DNA of 57,692 nt, taken from contig CAJMPU010000016.1 of the NCBI GenBank assembly GCA_905215505.1, forward strand, positions 1 through 57,692. The letters are read 5' to 3'. Numbering within the stretch: the first letter of the stretch is position 1; every line of letters begins with the position of its first letter. Both the position numbers and the translations under genes were made by a program. The notes under the pieces were generated by a model. The model saw only the letters and a list, made by a program, of their open reading frames with translations, was not told where the DNA came from and did no database searches. This document shows positions 1-7,960 of the stretch, piece by piece. The stretch comes from an uncultured bacterium. Lineage in GTDB: Bacteria > Actinomycetota > Coriobacteriia > Coriobacteriales > Coriobacteriaceae.

Positions 1-251
1 TGCGGCTGATCCGGTCCGACCGGGCCGCGCGGCAAGGAGATATATTGCCAGACCGCGAAGCCCTGTGGGTCGTCAATTCCACTCTTCACAAGTCCTACAC
101 AACATATCGCTTTCTATAGCTAATAGAAAGACTGGTGCGGATCTTCCGCACGTATCAGATGATGACCCTTTGGTTTAGAAATATATAGAGATCGGTCACC
201 TGTAAGTGTCTATCTACCCGCGCTTTTAGCAATGTAAACCGCGCTTCAGAT
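1..251. other. Intergenic stretch downstream of rplT
   Basis: No convincing gene is seen here. The only clear structure is a perfect 7-bp hairpin with a 3-nt loop at 135-151 (GTGCGGA/TCCGCAC). It lacks an obvious T-run on either strand, so it is not called a terminator. The stretch from 176 to 200 is AT-rich and could hold a promoter for something to the left of the window, but no good -35/-10 pair was found. Confidence 0.4.
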
Positions 252-288
252 AAAAAGAGGGAGCGCCGCGCACAACGCGACACTCCCC
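252..288 (-). terminator. Rho-independent terminator of infC-rpmI-rplT
   Basis: Read on the minus strand, a GC-rich stem (GGGAGTG..CGCG / CGCG..CGCTCCC) is followed by CTTTTTATC, about 20 nt after the rplT stop codon. This is the standard layout of an intrinsic terminator and marks the end of the operon. Confidence 0.75.
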
Positions 289-308
289 TAGCGATTCAAG
301 AGAATCTA

Positions 309-668
309 TTAGGCCTCGAGAGCCTTCTTGGCAATGGCAGCCAGCTCGTTGAAGGACTCGATGTCCTCGTAAGCCATCTGAGCCAGGACCTTGCGGTCGA
401 GCTCGATGCCGGCAACCTTCAGGCCGTGCATGAACTGAGAGTAAGAGATGTCGTTCAGGCGAGCAGCAGCGTTGATACGGGTGATCCAGAGAGAACGGAT
501 CTCGCGCTTCTTGTTGCGGCGATCACGATACTGATACTGCAGGGAGTGCTGGACCTGCTCTTTAGCATGCTTGTAAGTACGCGAAGCGGCACCGTAGTAA
601 CCCTTCGCACGGTGCATAACGGTACGGCGCTTCTTCTTGGCGGCAACAGCGCGCTTAATACGTGCCAT
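309..668 (-). CDS. rplT: 50S ribosomal protein L20
   Basis: L20 is a structural protein of the large ribosomal subunit needed early in its assembly. The 119-aa product has the normal length and the family's features: a very basic N-terminal helix (MARIKRAVAAKKKRR) that threads into 23S rRNA, then a globular C-terminal half with the RINAAAR and GLKVAGIELDRKVLA segments. An AGGAG ribosome site lies 10 nt before the ATG. It is the last gene of infC-rpmI-rplT and is followed by a strong terminator. In other bacteria L20 or IF-3 controls this operon by binding its leader; whether that happens here cannot be seen directly, though the leader above infC has several hairpins. Confidence 0.98.
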   Translation of the reverse strand: MARIKRAVAAKKKRRTVMHRAKGYYGAASRTYKHAKEQVQHSLQYQYRDRRNKKREIRSLWITRINAAARLNDISYSQFMHGLKVAGIELDRKVLAQMAYEDIESFNELAAIAKKALEA

Positions 669-714
669 GTTCTATCAACTCCTAGACGGTAAAACGAAAA
701 ACGGGAACGCGAAC

Positions 715-906
715 TTAGGCGAGACGCGACTTGATGACCTTGCGGTCGGCAGCGGCGATCTCGGTCTCCTGACGGAAGCCACGCTTACGCTTGGTGGACT
801 TCTTGCTCAGGATGTGGCTCTTGAAAGCCTTGGCGCGCATAAGCTTGCCGGTACCAGTCTTGCGGAAACGCTTCTTGGTGCCGCTGTGGGACTTCATCTT
901 AGGCAT
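715..906 (-). CDS. rpmI: 50S ribosomal protein L35
   Basis: L35 is a small basic protein of the large ribosomal subunit. The 63-aa product starts MPKMKSHSGTKKRFRKTGTGK, the family hallmark, and ends with a Lys/Arg-rich tail. AAGGAG sits 6 nt before the ATG. The gene lies between infC and rplT in the near-universal order, with a 46-nt gap to rplT and a 32-nt gap to infC and no terminator in either, so the three are cotranscribed. Confidence 0.98.
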   Translation of the reverse strand: MPKMKSHSGTKKRFRKTGTGKLMRAKAFKSHILSKKSTKRKRGFRQETEIAAADRKVIKSRLA

Positions 907-938
907 GAAATACTCCTTAATCGGTTACAGAACACTAG

Positions 939-1493
939 TTACTTGCTATCGCTTGCCGCTTTATCCTCATCGAAGGCGCCCTTAATCGGGGCGAGCAGCA
1001 TAAGCATGTTACGGCCTTCCATCTTAGGCTTGGACTCGACCGTAGCGTAAGGCTTGAGATCCTCGGCGAGACGCTCGAGAACGTTAAGGCCCTGCTCCGG
1101 GTGAGCCATCTCACGACCGCGGAACATGATGGTGATCTTAACGCGTGCGCCCTTCTTGAGGAAACGCAGAACGTGGCCCTTCTTGGTCTCGTAGTCGCCA
1201 ACGTCGATCTTGGGTCGGAACTTCATTTCCTTGACCTCGACCTTGGACTGGTTCTTACGAGCAGCCTTGGCCTTCATGGCCTGCTGGTACTTGAACTTAC
1301 CGTAGTCCATGACCTTGCAGACCGGCGGCTCCGCGTTGGGAGCGATCTCGACCAGGTCGAGACCCTGATCGTCGGCGACGCGCTGGGCATCGCGGATGGC
1401 GAACAGGCCGAGCTGAGAGCCATCGACGCCAATCAAACGACACGAAGATGCAGTGATCTCGTCGTTGATGCGGGTGTCATCAGACTTAGCTAT
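939..1493 (-). CDS. infC: Translation initiation factor IF-3 (probable ATA start)
   Basis: IF-3 binds the 30S subunit, keeps the subunits apart and proofreads the start codon. The protein has both halves of the family: the N-terminal domain (TRINDEI..., LIGVDGSQLG) with the linker up to KFKYQQ, and the C-terminal domain with VKEMKFRPKI and the MFRGREM motif. An upstream in-frame ATG exists at 1508, but it has no ribosome site, and a perfect GGAGGT (1506-1501) lies inside that extension, 7 nt before an in-frame ATA at 1493. I therefore place the start at ATA. Non-AUG starts (AUU in E. coli) are the known basis of IF-3 self-regulation. The first residues would be M-A-K-S-D-D-T-R. Confidence 0.93.
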   Translation of the reverse strand: MAKSDDTRINDEITASSCRLIGVDGSQLGLFAIRDAQRVADDQGLDLVEIAPNAEPPVCKVMDYGKFKYQQAMKAKAARKNQSKVEVKEMKFRPKIDVGDYETKKGHVLRFLKKGARVKITIMFRGREMAHPEQGLNVLERLAEDLKPYATVESKPKMEGRNMLMLLAPIKGAFDEDKAASDSK

Positions 1494-1508
1494 TTTCCCT
1501 ACCTCCAT

Positions 1509-1710
1509 TCATAAAAAAATAACCCGGCGCTTCTCAGCAACCAGGTCGTACACATAGACTTCCTCGATTTGAGGAAGGGAATCTAAGTTGTATGACCAGT
1601 CAGCTGCTCATTGGCGCCAAAAGGTGGGAACCCTCAGGTTCCTCTTTAGGGCATTGTGGGAACAACGCCTTGCGAATAATAACACGTACAGCGCGTTATC
1701 ACATTACGTA
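1509..1710 (-). promoter_or_regulatory. infC operon leader with three hairpins
   Basis: On the minus strand, the region before infC holds two perfect stem-loops: GGAACC-TGAG-GGTTCC (1642-1627) and CTTCCTC-5 nt-GAGGAAG (1577-1559). A GC-rich segment then runs into TTATTTTTTT just before the gene (about 1530-1512), which looks like an attenuator. A TATTAT (1681-1676) could be the -10 of the operon promoter, but no good -35 accompanies it. Leaders of infC operons commonly carry autoregulatory structures bound by L20; the assignment here is inference from position. Confidence 0.45.
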
Positions 1711-1778
1711 CACGAAAAAGGGACCTTGACCCCCTTGAACGCTCGCTTGCATGTATGGTGCTCGAGGCGAGACTCGAA
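1711..1778 (-). repeat. Duplicated 3' end of tRNA-Leu with its terminator
   Basis: This 68-nt stretch is a near copy of 1894-1962. It carries the last 22 nt of the tRNA-Leu (T-loop, T-stem 3' strand, acceptor 3' strand and CCA; one mismatch), the same downstream spacer, and a decayed copy of the same terminator. It lacks the rest of a tRNA and cannot be functional. Such tRNA 3'-end duplications are typical scars of integrases that use tRNA genes as attachment sites; gene duplication followed by decay is the alternative. Confidence 0.7.
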
Positions 1779-1893
1779 GGGCCTTCGCTTCGCGAAGCCC
1801 CGGGCTTCGGGCGCGTGGCGCCCTCGCCACGCTCCGCTACAAACAGGCCACAGGCCTGTTTGCTTAACGCTTCGCGCGCTCACGCGAGTTCGG
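1779..1893. other. Palindrome-rich spacer between the tRNA-Leu copies
   Basis: This 115-nt stretch contains no gene but is dense in inverted repeats: a 9-bp perfect stem with a 3-nt loop (AAACAGGCC/GGCCTGTTT, 1841-1861), CTTCGCTTCGCGAAG, and GGCGCGTGGCGCC. It could be what is left of a deleted insert between two attachment-like repeats. Confidence 0.45.
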
Positions 1894-1897
1894 CACG

Positions 1898-1920
1898 AAA
1901 AAGGGGGCCGCAACCCCCTT
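1898..1920 (-). terminator. Terminator of tRNA-Leu
   Basis: On the minus strand AAGGGGG-TTGCGG-CCCCCTTTTTC forms a short GC stem followed by five T residues, 20 nt after the CCA end of the tRNA. A decayed version of it sits at 1713-1735. Confidence 0.75.
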
Positions 1921-1939
1921 GAACGCTCACTTGCATGTA

Positions 1940-2026
1940 TGGTGCCCGAGGCGAGACTCGAACTCGCACGTTGTTGCCAACGGTGGATTTTGAGTCCACT
2001 GCGTCTGCCAATTCCGCCACTCGGGC
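1940..2026 (-). tRNA. tRNA-Leu (anticodon CAA), CCA encoded
   Basis: The minus strand folds as a class II tRNA. The 7-bp acceptor stem is GCCCGAG/CTCGGGC with discriminator A and an encoded CCA. The anticodon stem GTGGA/TCCAC encloses the loop CTCAAAA, giving anticodon CAA (decodes TTG). A long variable arm (CGTTGGCAACAACG) identifies Leu, and the T-loop is GTTCGAGTC. Length is 87 nt. A terminator follows, and its 3' end is duplicated about 180 nt further on. Confidence 0.97.
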
Positions 2027-2065
2027 ACGCAATGCGTGAGTTAGTTTATCACAGCTTTCTACCGA

Positions 2066-3499
2066 TTAGTCCGAAAATGGAACTTCGAGCATTTCGATGA
2101 GTTCGACCGTGCGGAGCATCTCGCGCCGACGGCATCCGCGACCGTCGACCGAAGCCTCACCCATCTGGTTATCGTAAGGGTCCTCGCGCATGCCGTCGAA
2201 AGAGGGCTCAAACTCTGCCTGGAATCGATTGTTGGCCACCATACGCCACGGGTCGAGATTGCCAAAGTAGTGACGGCGGCGCCACTCCTCCCCCATCCTG
2301 CGAGCAGAAGATCCAAATGACACGTCGGCGTTGAGCCATCCGGTCTGCGGCGTATAGAACTCTGCCCAGTCGTGCGACCCCACCGAATCGGGCGCAACAT
2401 ACAGGCCGCTCTGCCAACGGGCAGGCACGCCCGCGATACGGCACATGGTGATAAACGTGAGCGCCATAACGCCGCAATCGCCGCGGAGCGAATGCGCGCA
2501 GTCATCGGCAATAGATCCCAAAAGCAAGTACGGCGGCTGATAGCGATAGTCGATGTACTGCGTCAGGTAATCATAGATAGCACGGGCGCGATCGAGCGGA
2601 TCCTCGAGCCCGTCAATGACACGGGCTGTCAGCTGCTGTAGATACGGCGTGAATGCAATGTGCGGACGGTCCTCGGAGGTGTCCACGGGCAGTGGCGCGT
2701 CCATGCAAGGATGCACCGGAAGCGCACCCCCATAGACATCACGATAAGCGGCATCAATTTGATAGCGATAGGTCACCGAGAATGAGCGCTCACTCGAAGA
2801 AGACCACGAGGCGGTACGCGCCGAAGCATTCGCGGGGGCAACAGCACCCTCCGGCGTCATATCGAGAACCTCGATATGAGACTGTTGACGACAGGCGGCG
2901 GCAACGGGTAGCCACGCGCGAACGGTCTCCCCTTCCAGAGCGCCGGGGACAGACACGGACGCTTTAAGCGTAATGACGCGAGCCAATCCGTTTTGTGACT
3001 CCATCTCCTTGAGCATCTCGTTGCGCAGTGCTATTCCGTCCGTAGAATCGGGCCGCATGCCGGGAACCTCTTTGGGATATACGCGAAGCGAATCGAGGAA
3101 GTTGTCGAGAACGAACAGTTCGCCATCGATAAAGCGCCAGTCAATACGCTTACGATTAATCAGGTCATCAAACTGCTCTTCGGTAAACTCTGGCCACTCC
3201 TCGCGAATCATCGCAATAGCCTGGTCGCGCGACACCGAAAAATGAAGCGGCGTCTCGAGCATGCGATACCGCTCGGCACGAACACAAGCAGCCAGCGAAG
3301 GCTCGGGGTTCTGCTCCAAAAGGCGATCGCAGGCAGCAACAGCCTGCGTCAAATACCCGGCATCCATAAGACGAAGAATCTCGGGCGGCAGTCCAACATC
3401 GAGATGACGAAAGTCATCACAGCAAACATCAGCAGAGCAACCAACTGGACCCTCGTCAATAACCTTCCCATCCGAAGGCAGCACATTAATAACAGCCAT
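2066..3499 (-). CDS. Transglutaminase-like domain protein
   Basis: This 477-aa protein has a transglutaminase-like (papain-fold) domain in its C-terminal third. The likely catalytic triad is Cys342 (RGDCGVMAL), His376 (GSHDWAEF) and Asp392 (WLNADVSF). In bacteria this fold is usually a peptidase or amidase rather than a crosslinking enzyme. The first 180 residues are acidic and helical with no recognised domain. No signal peptide or membrane segment is visible, so it is probably cytoplasmic. The start is placed at the ATG at 3499, where GGAG lies 7 nt upstream; an ATG 18 nt further up lacks a ribosome site. It is monocistronic between the tRNA and fba. The substrate is unknown. Confidence 0.8.
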   Translation of the reverse strand: MAVINVLPSDGKVIDEGPVGCSADVCCDDFRHLDVGLPPEILRLMDAGYLTQAVAACDRLLEQNPEPSLAACVRAERYRMLETPLHFSVSRDQAIAMIREEWPEFTEEQFDDLINRKRIDWRFIDGELFVLDNFLDSLRVYPKEVPGMRPDSTDGIALRNEMLKEMESQNGLARVITLKASVSVPGALEGETVRAWLPVAAACRQQSHIEVLDMTPEGAVAPANASARTASWSSSSERSFSVTYRYQIDAAYRDVYGGALPVHPCMDAPLPVDTSEDRPHIAFTPYLQQLTARVIDGLEDPLDRARAIYDYLTQYIDYRYQPPYLLLGSIADDCAHSLRGDCGVMALTFITMCRIAGVPARWQSGLYVAPDSVGSHDWAEFYTPQTGWLNADVSFGSSARRMGEEWRRRHYFGNLDPWRMVANNRFQAEFEPSFDGMREDPYDNQMGEASVDGRGCRRREMLRTVELIEMLEVPFSD

Positions 3500-3640
3500 A
3501 CCAAAACTCCAAGTCACTAGAACGCTTGAAGCCCATTGTAGCGAGATAAAAAGAAAGCCCCAACAAGGGAGCCATCAACACCGCTGAACGGTAACCATAT
3601 AACTAAAATCAGACCAGTAACCCTGTAGCAAGTTAACAAA

Positions 3641-3734
3641 GGAGGCCCCGTTTCCCCGGAGCTGATTCCGTCGCGCGACTTCTGTCGAAGCCAGGTGAGC
3701 GCGAGGGAAACAGCGTAGGGGAAACGGGGCCTCC
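3641..3734 (-). repeat. 17-bp perfect inverted repeat downstream of fba
   Basis: GGAGGCCCCGTTTCCCC (3641-3657) is exactly mirrored at 3718-3734, enclosing a 60-nt loop that has further small stems (for example TTCGACAGAAGTCG). It lies 22 nt after the fba stop, and the minus strand continues with CCTTTG, so it may work as an unusually large fba terminator or transcript-stabilising stem. It is not a classic short terminator. A small mobile palindromic element is the alternative. Confidence 0.6.
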
Positions 3735-3755
3735 GGCGGGAAGTTAAACCGCTAC

Positions 3756-4622
3756 TTACGCCTTGTTGACGGAGCCAAACTCCTCCATGAGCTCCTTGGT
3801 GCGGGCAACGATGTTGTCGCGACCAGGCTTGAGGAGCTTGCGGGGGTCAAAGCCCTTGCCCTGCTGATCCTTGCCAGCCTCGATGTACTCGCGGACGCCC
3901 TTGGCGAAGACGAGCTGCAGGTCGGTGTTGACGTTGATCTTGGAGATGCCCAGGGAGATGGCCTTCTTGATCTGATCCTCGGGGATGCCGGTGCCACCGT
4001 GCAGAACGAGGGGCAGGTCACCGGTCTGGGCCTTAATCTCGCCCAGACGCTCGAAGGAAAGACCAGCCCAGTCGGCGGGGTACACGCCGTGGATGTTGCC
4101 GATGCCGCAGGCGAGGAAGTCGACACCCAGGTCAGCGATCTGCTTGCACTCAGCAGGATCAGCGAGCTCGCCGCTGGAGGTCACGCCGTCCTCGGTGCCG
4201 CCGATGCCGCCGACCTCGGCCTCGATGGACATGCCCTTGGAGTGGGCAAGCTCAACGAGCTCCTTGGTGCGGTCGAGGTTAAGCTGGAAGGTCTCCTCGT
4301 GAGAGCCGTCATACATGATGGACGTGAAGCCGGCCTCGATGCACTTGAAGCAATCCTCGTAAGAACCGTGATCGAGGTGAAGGGCGACGGGAACGGTAAC
4401 GCCCGTGGCCTCGACGGCAGCCTTGACCATGTCGGCGCAGACCTTGAAACCGCCCATCCACTTAGCGGCACCAGCGGTGCACTGAAGGATCAGCGGAGAC
4501 TTGGCCTCCTCGGCGGCCTGGAGAATAGCCAGGGTCCACTCGAGGTTGTTGGTGTTGAAGGCACCAAGACCGTACTTGCCGGCCTCGGCCTTCTTGAGCA
4601 TGTCTGCTGCGTTGACGAGCAT
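3756..4622 (-). CDS. fba: Class II fructose-bisphosphate aldolase
   Basis: The enzyme reversibly cleaves fructose 1,6-bisphosphate to glyceraldehyde 3-phosphate and dihydroxyacetone phosphate in glycolysis and gluconeogenesis; it acts in the cytosol and needs zinc. The 288-aa product shows class II signatures: AFNTNN near the start, HLDHGS (catalytic Asp84, zinc ligand His85), EAEVGGIGG, and LVLHGGTGI with another zinc-ligand His. The start is the ATG at 4622, with AGGAGG 8 nt upstream; longer in-frame extensions run into the promoter region and have no ribosome site. A possible -10 (TAAAAT, minus strand near 4670) lies about 45 nt before the start. It appears monocistronic. Confidence 0.96.
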   Translation of the reverse strand: MLVNAADMLKKAEAGKYGLGAFNTNNLEWTLAILQAAEEAKSPLILQCTAGAAKWMGGFKVCADMVKAAVEATGVTVPVALHLDHGSYEDCFKCIEAGFTSIMYDGSHEETFQLNLDRTKELVELAHSKGMSIEAEVGGIGGTEDGVTSSGELADPAECKQIADLGVDFLACGIGNIHGVYPADWAGLSFERLGEIKAQTGDLPLVLHGGTGIPEDQIKKAISLGISKINVNTDLQLVFAKGVREYIEAGKDQQGKGFDPRKLLKPGRDNIVARTKELMEEFGSVNKA

Positions 4623-4816
4623 AAAAGAAACCTCCTGTAAGGTTGCTCCGATAACGCCTGAGATTTTACCACGGCGCACCCGAGCATAAACGTTCGTTTG
4701 TTCACGAATATCGTCCAAACAGACTTTTTTGACCGTTTGCCCTACGAAATCGACCCGTTGGGGAAAAATAGCTTGACGTTTGGACGCTTCTCGTGCTTCA
4801 AAAGCCGACTATTAAG

Positions 4817-5500
4817 CTAAATCTGCATGAAAGGGTTCTGCATGAGCTCGCGTGCCATGGTGGTCGAATCGCCATGACCGGTTAGGCAAACGGTATCGGG
4901 CGGGAGAAGCCGGGCGAGCTTGGAGAGCGAGCGCAGAATCGCCGCCTCGTCTCCTCCAGAAAGATCGGTGCGGCCGTGCCCACCCGGAAACAGGGTGTCG
5001 CCCACAAAGGCAATGTTCCCCTGCTCGGTGGCAGCAAACAAGACGATCCCGCCCGGCGTATGCCCTGGCGTCTCGATCACCTGCAGGTAGATATCGCCCA
5101 CCTTGATAGCATCTCCCTCGGCGAGCAGGTGCGTCGGCTCCCCGGGGTCAGGCGTCTCAATGCCCCACATAGCTCGCTGTTCCTCGATGTTCGCATGCGG
5201 CACCGCCACATCCTTAGCACACAGCTCATACTGGCAGCCCTCGCCAACGGTGGTTCGAACGCCTGCAACACCACCAACATGATCGGCATGGCCATGAGTG
5301 CATACGGCGCCAAACACGCGTACGCCGGGATGCTCGGCTCGAATATGCTCCACCAAGCGCTCGCCTTCCCATGCGGGGTCGATAATCACGCACTCATTGT
5401 CCGAAATGACAGCATAGCTATTGGTCTGAATGGGACCGTTTACGAGCGTCTCGATCTCGACCGATCCCTTGGGAGTTAAATCCAAGGACACAGCACTCAT
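4817..5500 (-). CDS. Metallo-beta-lactamase fold hydrolase, glyoxalase II-like
   Basis: The 227-aa protein has the metal-binding HxHxDH signature THGHADHVGG (His69, His71, Asp73, His74), then GHTPGG, GDTLFPGG and the final TGHGD histidine, in the order seen in hydroxyacylglutathione hydrolase-like members. The family hydrolyses thioesters or related esters with a binuclear zinc centre; the true substrate cannot be told from sequence, and these bacteria usually lack glutathione. GAGGAG precedes the ATG at 5500. It lies 84 nt downstream of the relA/spoT gene on the same strand, with a perfect 12-bp hairpin between them, so cotranscription may be only partial. Confidence 0.85.
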   Translation of the reverse strand: MSAVSLDLTPKGSVEIETLVNGPIQTNSYAVISDNECVIIDPAWEGERLVEHIRAEHPGVRVFGAVCTHGHADHVGGVAGVRTTVGEGCQYELCAKDVAVPHANIEEQRAMWGIETPDPGEPTHLLAEGDAIKVGDIYLQVIETPGHTPGGIVLFAATEQGNIAFVGDTLFPGGHGRTDLSGGDEAAILRSLSKLARLLPPDTVCLTGHGDSTTMARELMQNPFMQI

Positions 5501-5520
5501 GTCCCTCTCCTCTCTATAGA

Positions 5521-5548
5521 ACTCGAGGCATCAAACGATGCCTCGAGT
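5521..5548. repeat. Perfect 12-bp hairpin between relA/spoT and the MBL gene
   Basis: ACTCGAGGCATC and GATGCCTCGAGT flank the tetraloop AAAC. No T-run follows on either strand, so it is more likely an RNA processing or stabilising stem, or a weak terminator, than a canonical one. Confidence 0.55.
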
Positions 5549-5584
5549 GTAGCGAATATCGATAATGTGGCACGTTCGTCGCGA

Positions 5585-7945
5585 CTAAACGCGGCGCTTA
5601 AGCTGGGCTCCACCCTCGCCGGGCATCAAGCGACGCGCGTCGTAGACCGAGTCAACGCTGCTGATAGAGGCCAGCAGCGGATCCAGACCACTCGCGTCCG
5701 AGATCTCGACCATAAAGCGCAGGGTTGCAATACCCTCGCGGTTGGTCGACGTGGCGGCAGAAAGGATATTGCCACCCGCATCGCCAATGGCAATGGTGAC
5801 ATCCTTGAGCAGGCCCATGCGGTCCAGGCACTCGACCACGATCTCGACCTGGAAGAGGGTGTCGGCAGCGCCGTCCCATTCCACATCGATCATGCGCTCG
5901 GGATGCTCCATAAGACCCTTGACGTTGGGGCAGTTGGCGCGATGCACCGAAACGCCACGACCGCGCGTGATGAAGCCGACGATGTCGTCGCCCGTCACGG
6001 GGTTGCAGCAATGGGCCAGACGGACCAGCAGGCCGCTGTTGCTCTCGCCCTTGACGATAATGCCGTTGCTGGCGCTCTTGCCGCGCTTTTGCGGCTTGCG
6101 GTTGGAGCCGCGCGCAGGCTGCTTCACGACCTCGGCAATGGCCTCGGCCTTGGTGAGCTGCTCCTCAGGCTTGGGGTCCAAAATCTGCTCGACTTTGTTG
6201 CCCACGGCACGCGGGGCGACTTTGCCCGCACCAACGGCGGCAAACAGGTCCTCGAGCTGTTTATAGTTAAACTGCTCCGCCACGGCGTTGAGCGCACGCG
6301 TGGATCGTGGCGTAGAGATGCCATATCCGCGCTTGCGCAGGTCCTTAGCCAGTATATCGCGGCCGGCGGCAGCGTCGTCGTCCTTGGTCGCGGCGGCGAA
6401 GTAACGGCGGATCTTTGACTTGGCGGAAGGTGTCTTAACGATCTTGAGCCAATCACGCGACGGCTTGGAACTCTTGTTGGTCAGAATCTCGACACGGTCG
6501 CCCGTCTTGATCTCGTGCGTGAGCGGGGCCACCGCACCGTTGATCTTAGCGCCGACGCAGTGGTTTCCCACCTCGGTGTGAACGGCGTAGGCAAAGTCGA
6601 GCGGCGTGGAGCCGGCACGAAGCGCCATGACCTCGCCCTTGGGCGTAAAGACGAAAATCTCCTGATCGAAGAGGTCGACCTTCAGCGAATGCAGGTATTC
6701 CTTGGCGTCGGTGATCTCATCAGACGCAGCCCAATCGAGCGAATGTTTGAGCCAGTTAATCTGGTCGTCCAAGCGCTGGGCATCATTGGTCTTAGACGCG
6801 GACGATCCGCCCGACTTCTTATAGAGCCAGTGGGCGGCAATACCGTACTCGGCCTGCTCGTGCATCTCGTAGGTACGAATCTGAATCTCGAGCGGACGAG
6901 CCGTGGGGCCGATAACCGTCGTGTGGAGCGACTGGTAGTTATTGACCTTGGGCATGGCGATATAGTCTTTAAAGCGCCCGGGCATGGGGTGCCACAGCGT
7001 ATGCACCGCACCGAGCGTGGAATAGCAATCGCGCACCGAATGCGTGATGACGCGCAGTGCCACCAGGTCGTAGATCTCGGAAAATTCCTTGCCCTTGCGC
7101 TTCATCTTTTGGTAGATGGACCAATAGTGCTTGGAACGGCCGTTGATCTGAAAGCCCTCCAGGCCAATGCGGTTGAGCTCGTCGGTGAGTGTCTTGATGG
7201 TCTCGGCCAGATAGCGCTCACGGACCTCGCGCGACTCCGCCACCATGCGTGCGATGCGCTGGTAGGCGTCGGGTTCAAGGTAGAAGAAGGACAGATCCTC
7301 GAGTTCCCATTTAATGGAGCTCATGCCCAGACGGTCGGCCAGGGGCGCATACACGTCCATGGTCTCGCGGGCCTTAAACAAGCGACGGTCCTCACGCAGG
7401 GCCGCAAGGGTGCGCATGTTGTGCAGACGGTCGGCAAGCTTAACGATGATGACGCGGATGTCCTTGGACATGGCGAGGAACATCTTTCGCAGCGTGAGCG
7501 CCTGTTTCTCGTCCATGCTGTCGACTTCGATGTTGGTGAGCTTGGTCACGCCATCGACGAGCTCGGCCACCGTATCGCCAAACAGGCCGGAAACATCGGC
7601 AAGCGAGGTCTCGGTATCCTCGACGGTATCGTGCAGCAGCGCGGCGCACACCACATCGCAGTCCATCTTGAGATCGGCCAAAATGATGGCTACCTCGACG
7701 GGATGGTTGATGTACATCTCACCCGAGCGGCGCTTTTGGTTGCAGTGCTTCTCGGCAGCAAAACAATAGGCCTGCTCCACCTTAGAAAAGTCGTCCTCAT
7801 TCATATATTTGAGGCACAGGCGCTCCAGCTTGTCGTAGCTGTCCGCCATAATCTCGGGCGGCAGCTCATCGGCATGCTTATAGTGCTCCATCTCCGAGAA
7901 CGGCTGGAGGGCGGAATCATGGGCGGTACGGGCTGCGGCATCCAT
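5585..7945 (-). CDS. relA: Bifunctional (p)ppGpp synthetase/hydrolase (RelA/SpoT)
   Basis: The enzyme makes and breaks the stringent-response alarmones ppGpp and pppGpp. The 786-aa chain has the long-RSH order: an HD hydrolase domain (HPVEVAIIL near residue 62, then ALLHDTVEDT), the synthetase domain (GRSKHYWSIYQKMKRKG, then EIQIRT and AEYGIAAHW), a TGS domain (VFTPKGEVMALRAGSTPLDFAY), a helical/zinc-finger part (LAHCCNPVTGDDI), and a C-terminal ACT domain. The HD residues look intact, so hydrolysis is expected as well as synthesis. The ATG at 7945 has AAGGGGA upstream. The recJ gene ends 16 nt before it on the same strand, so the two are probably cotranscribed. Confidence 0.96.
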   Translation of the reverse strand: MDAAARTAHDSALQPFSEMEHYKHADELPPEIMADSYDKLERLCLKYMNEDDFSKVEQAYCFAAEKHCNQKRRSGEMYINHPVEVAIILADLKMDCDVVCAALLHDTVEDTETSLADVSGLFGDTVAELVDGVTKLTNIEVDSMDEKQALTLRKMFLAMSKDIRVIIVKLADRLHNMRTLAALREDRRLFKARETMDVYAPLADRLGMSSIKWELEDLSFFYLEPDAYQRIARMVAESREVRERYLAETIKTLTDELNRIGLEGFQINGRSKHYWSIYQKMKRKGKEFSEIYDLVALRVITHSVRDCYSTLGAVHTLWHPMPGRFKDYIAMPKVNNYQSLHTTVIGPTARPLEIQIRTYEMHEQAEYGIAAHWLYKKSGGSSASKTNDAQRLDDQINWLKHSLDWAASDEITDAKEYLHSLKVDLFDQEIFVFTPKGEVMALRAGSTPLDFAYAVHTEVGNHCVGAKINGAVAPLTHEIKTGDRVEILTNKSSKPSRDWLKIVKTPSAKSKIRRYFAAATKDDDAAAGRDILAKDLRKRGYGISTPRSTRALNAVAEQFNYKQLEDLFAAVGAGKVAPRAVGNKVEQILDPKPEEQLTKAEAIAEVVKQPARGSNRKPQKRGKSASNGIIVKGESNSGLLVRLAHCCNPVTGDDIVGFITRGRGVSVHRANCPNVKGLMEHPERMIDVEWDGAADTLFQVEIVVECLDRMGLLKDVTIAIGDAGGNILSAATSTNREGIATLRFMVEISDASGLDPLLASISSVDSVYDARRLMPGEGGAQLKRRV

Positions 7946-7960
7946 CGAGGTCCCCTTCCC

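Noticed and set aside
1711..1778. Second functional tRNA-Leu
   Set aside because: Only the last 22 nt of the tRNA are present; the anticodon and D arms are absent.
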